From the NCBI GenBank assembly GCA_027051265.1, contig JALTZH010000117.1:1-14958 (forward strand): a stretch of DNA of 14,958 nucleotides, in the 5' to 3' direction. This DNA is from an archaeon (lineage in GTDB: Archaea > Hydrothermarchaeota > Hydrothermarchaeia > JALTZZ01 > JALUTC01). Made by a program: the position numbers and the translations under genes. The notes below the pieces were generated by a model. The model did not search any database, had not been told where the DNA came from, and worked only from the letters and a program-made list of their open reading frames with translations. How positions within the stretch are numbered: position 1 is the stretch's first letter; each line of letters begins with the position of its first letter. This document shows positions 14,876 to 14,958 of this stretch, piece after piece.

Positions 14876-14958
14876 TCATTTAGTTAATCATCAGGCATAC
14901 ATTCTAGAAGTCCTTCAAGAAGCTTGAATATAAGCTGCCACGTCTGATATTATAAATC

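Overview
The window is AT-rich archaeal chromosomal DNA. The domain call rests on archaeal-type genes: Pcc1 of KEOPS, ribosomal protein eL40, PurP (the archaeal IMP-branch ligase), an AMMECR1 protein, a rhodanese-less ThiI, an AF0577/Mhun_1560-type radical SAM protein and a single-domain TadC/ArlJ-like T2SSF protein. Start codons sit close to TATA-like boxes with little or no leader, as in archaea with mostly leaderless mRNAs. I cannot assign a phylum from the sequence.

Left part (1-2600) is accessory. It holds a small serine recombinase, a palindrome-rich block upstream of it (626-723) that resembles a resolvase res region, a divergent DUF6884-like gene, and a CRISPR adaptation pair. cas1 (I-B-like) and cas2 are head to head with only 11 bp between their start codons. 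No CRISPR array, cas4 or effector gene is visible. This is the most unusual part of the window.

The central part (2600-10300) is housekeeping, mostly on the minus strand and tightly packed. One operon is arsR-type regulator > AMMECR1 > M24 peptidase, with overlapping genes. A second is trpB > EamA transporter > T2SSF membrane protein > eL40 > argG, joined by 4-bp overlaps or short gaps; its 50-codon eL40 gene is easily missed. A short unknown gene (8602-9030, plus strand) is divergent from trpB. A further minus-strand pair is an L-fucose-isomerase-superfamily gene followed by pcc1.

Right part (10300-14958): a 314-bp gene-free stretch leads into a radical SAM/SPASM enzyme of a putative peptide-modifying family. 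It is followed by divergent purP and thiI. Last comes a Wzy-like oligosaccharide polymerase whose coding frame lacks its 5' third and any usual start codon. Beyond it (14747-14958) only short broken frames remain, so this edge looks like a decayed surface-polysaccharide locus.
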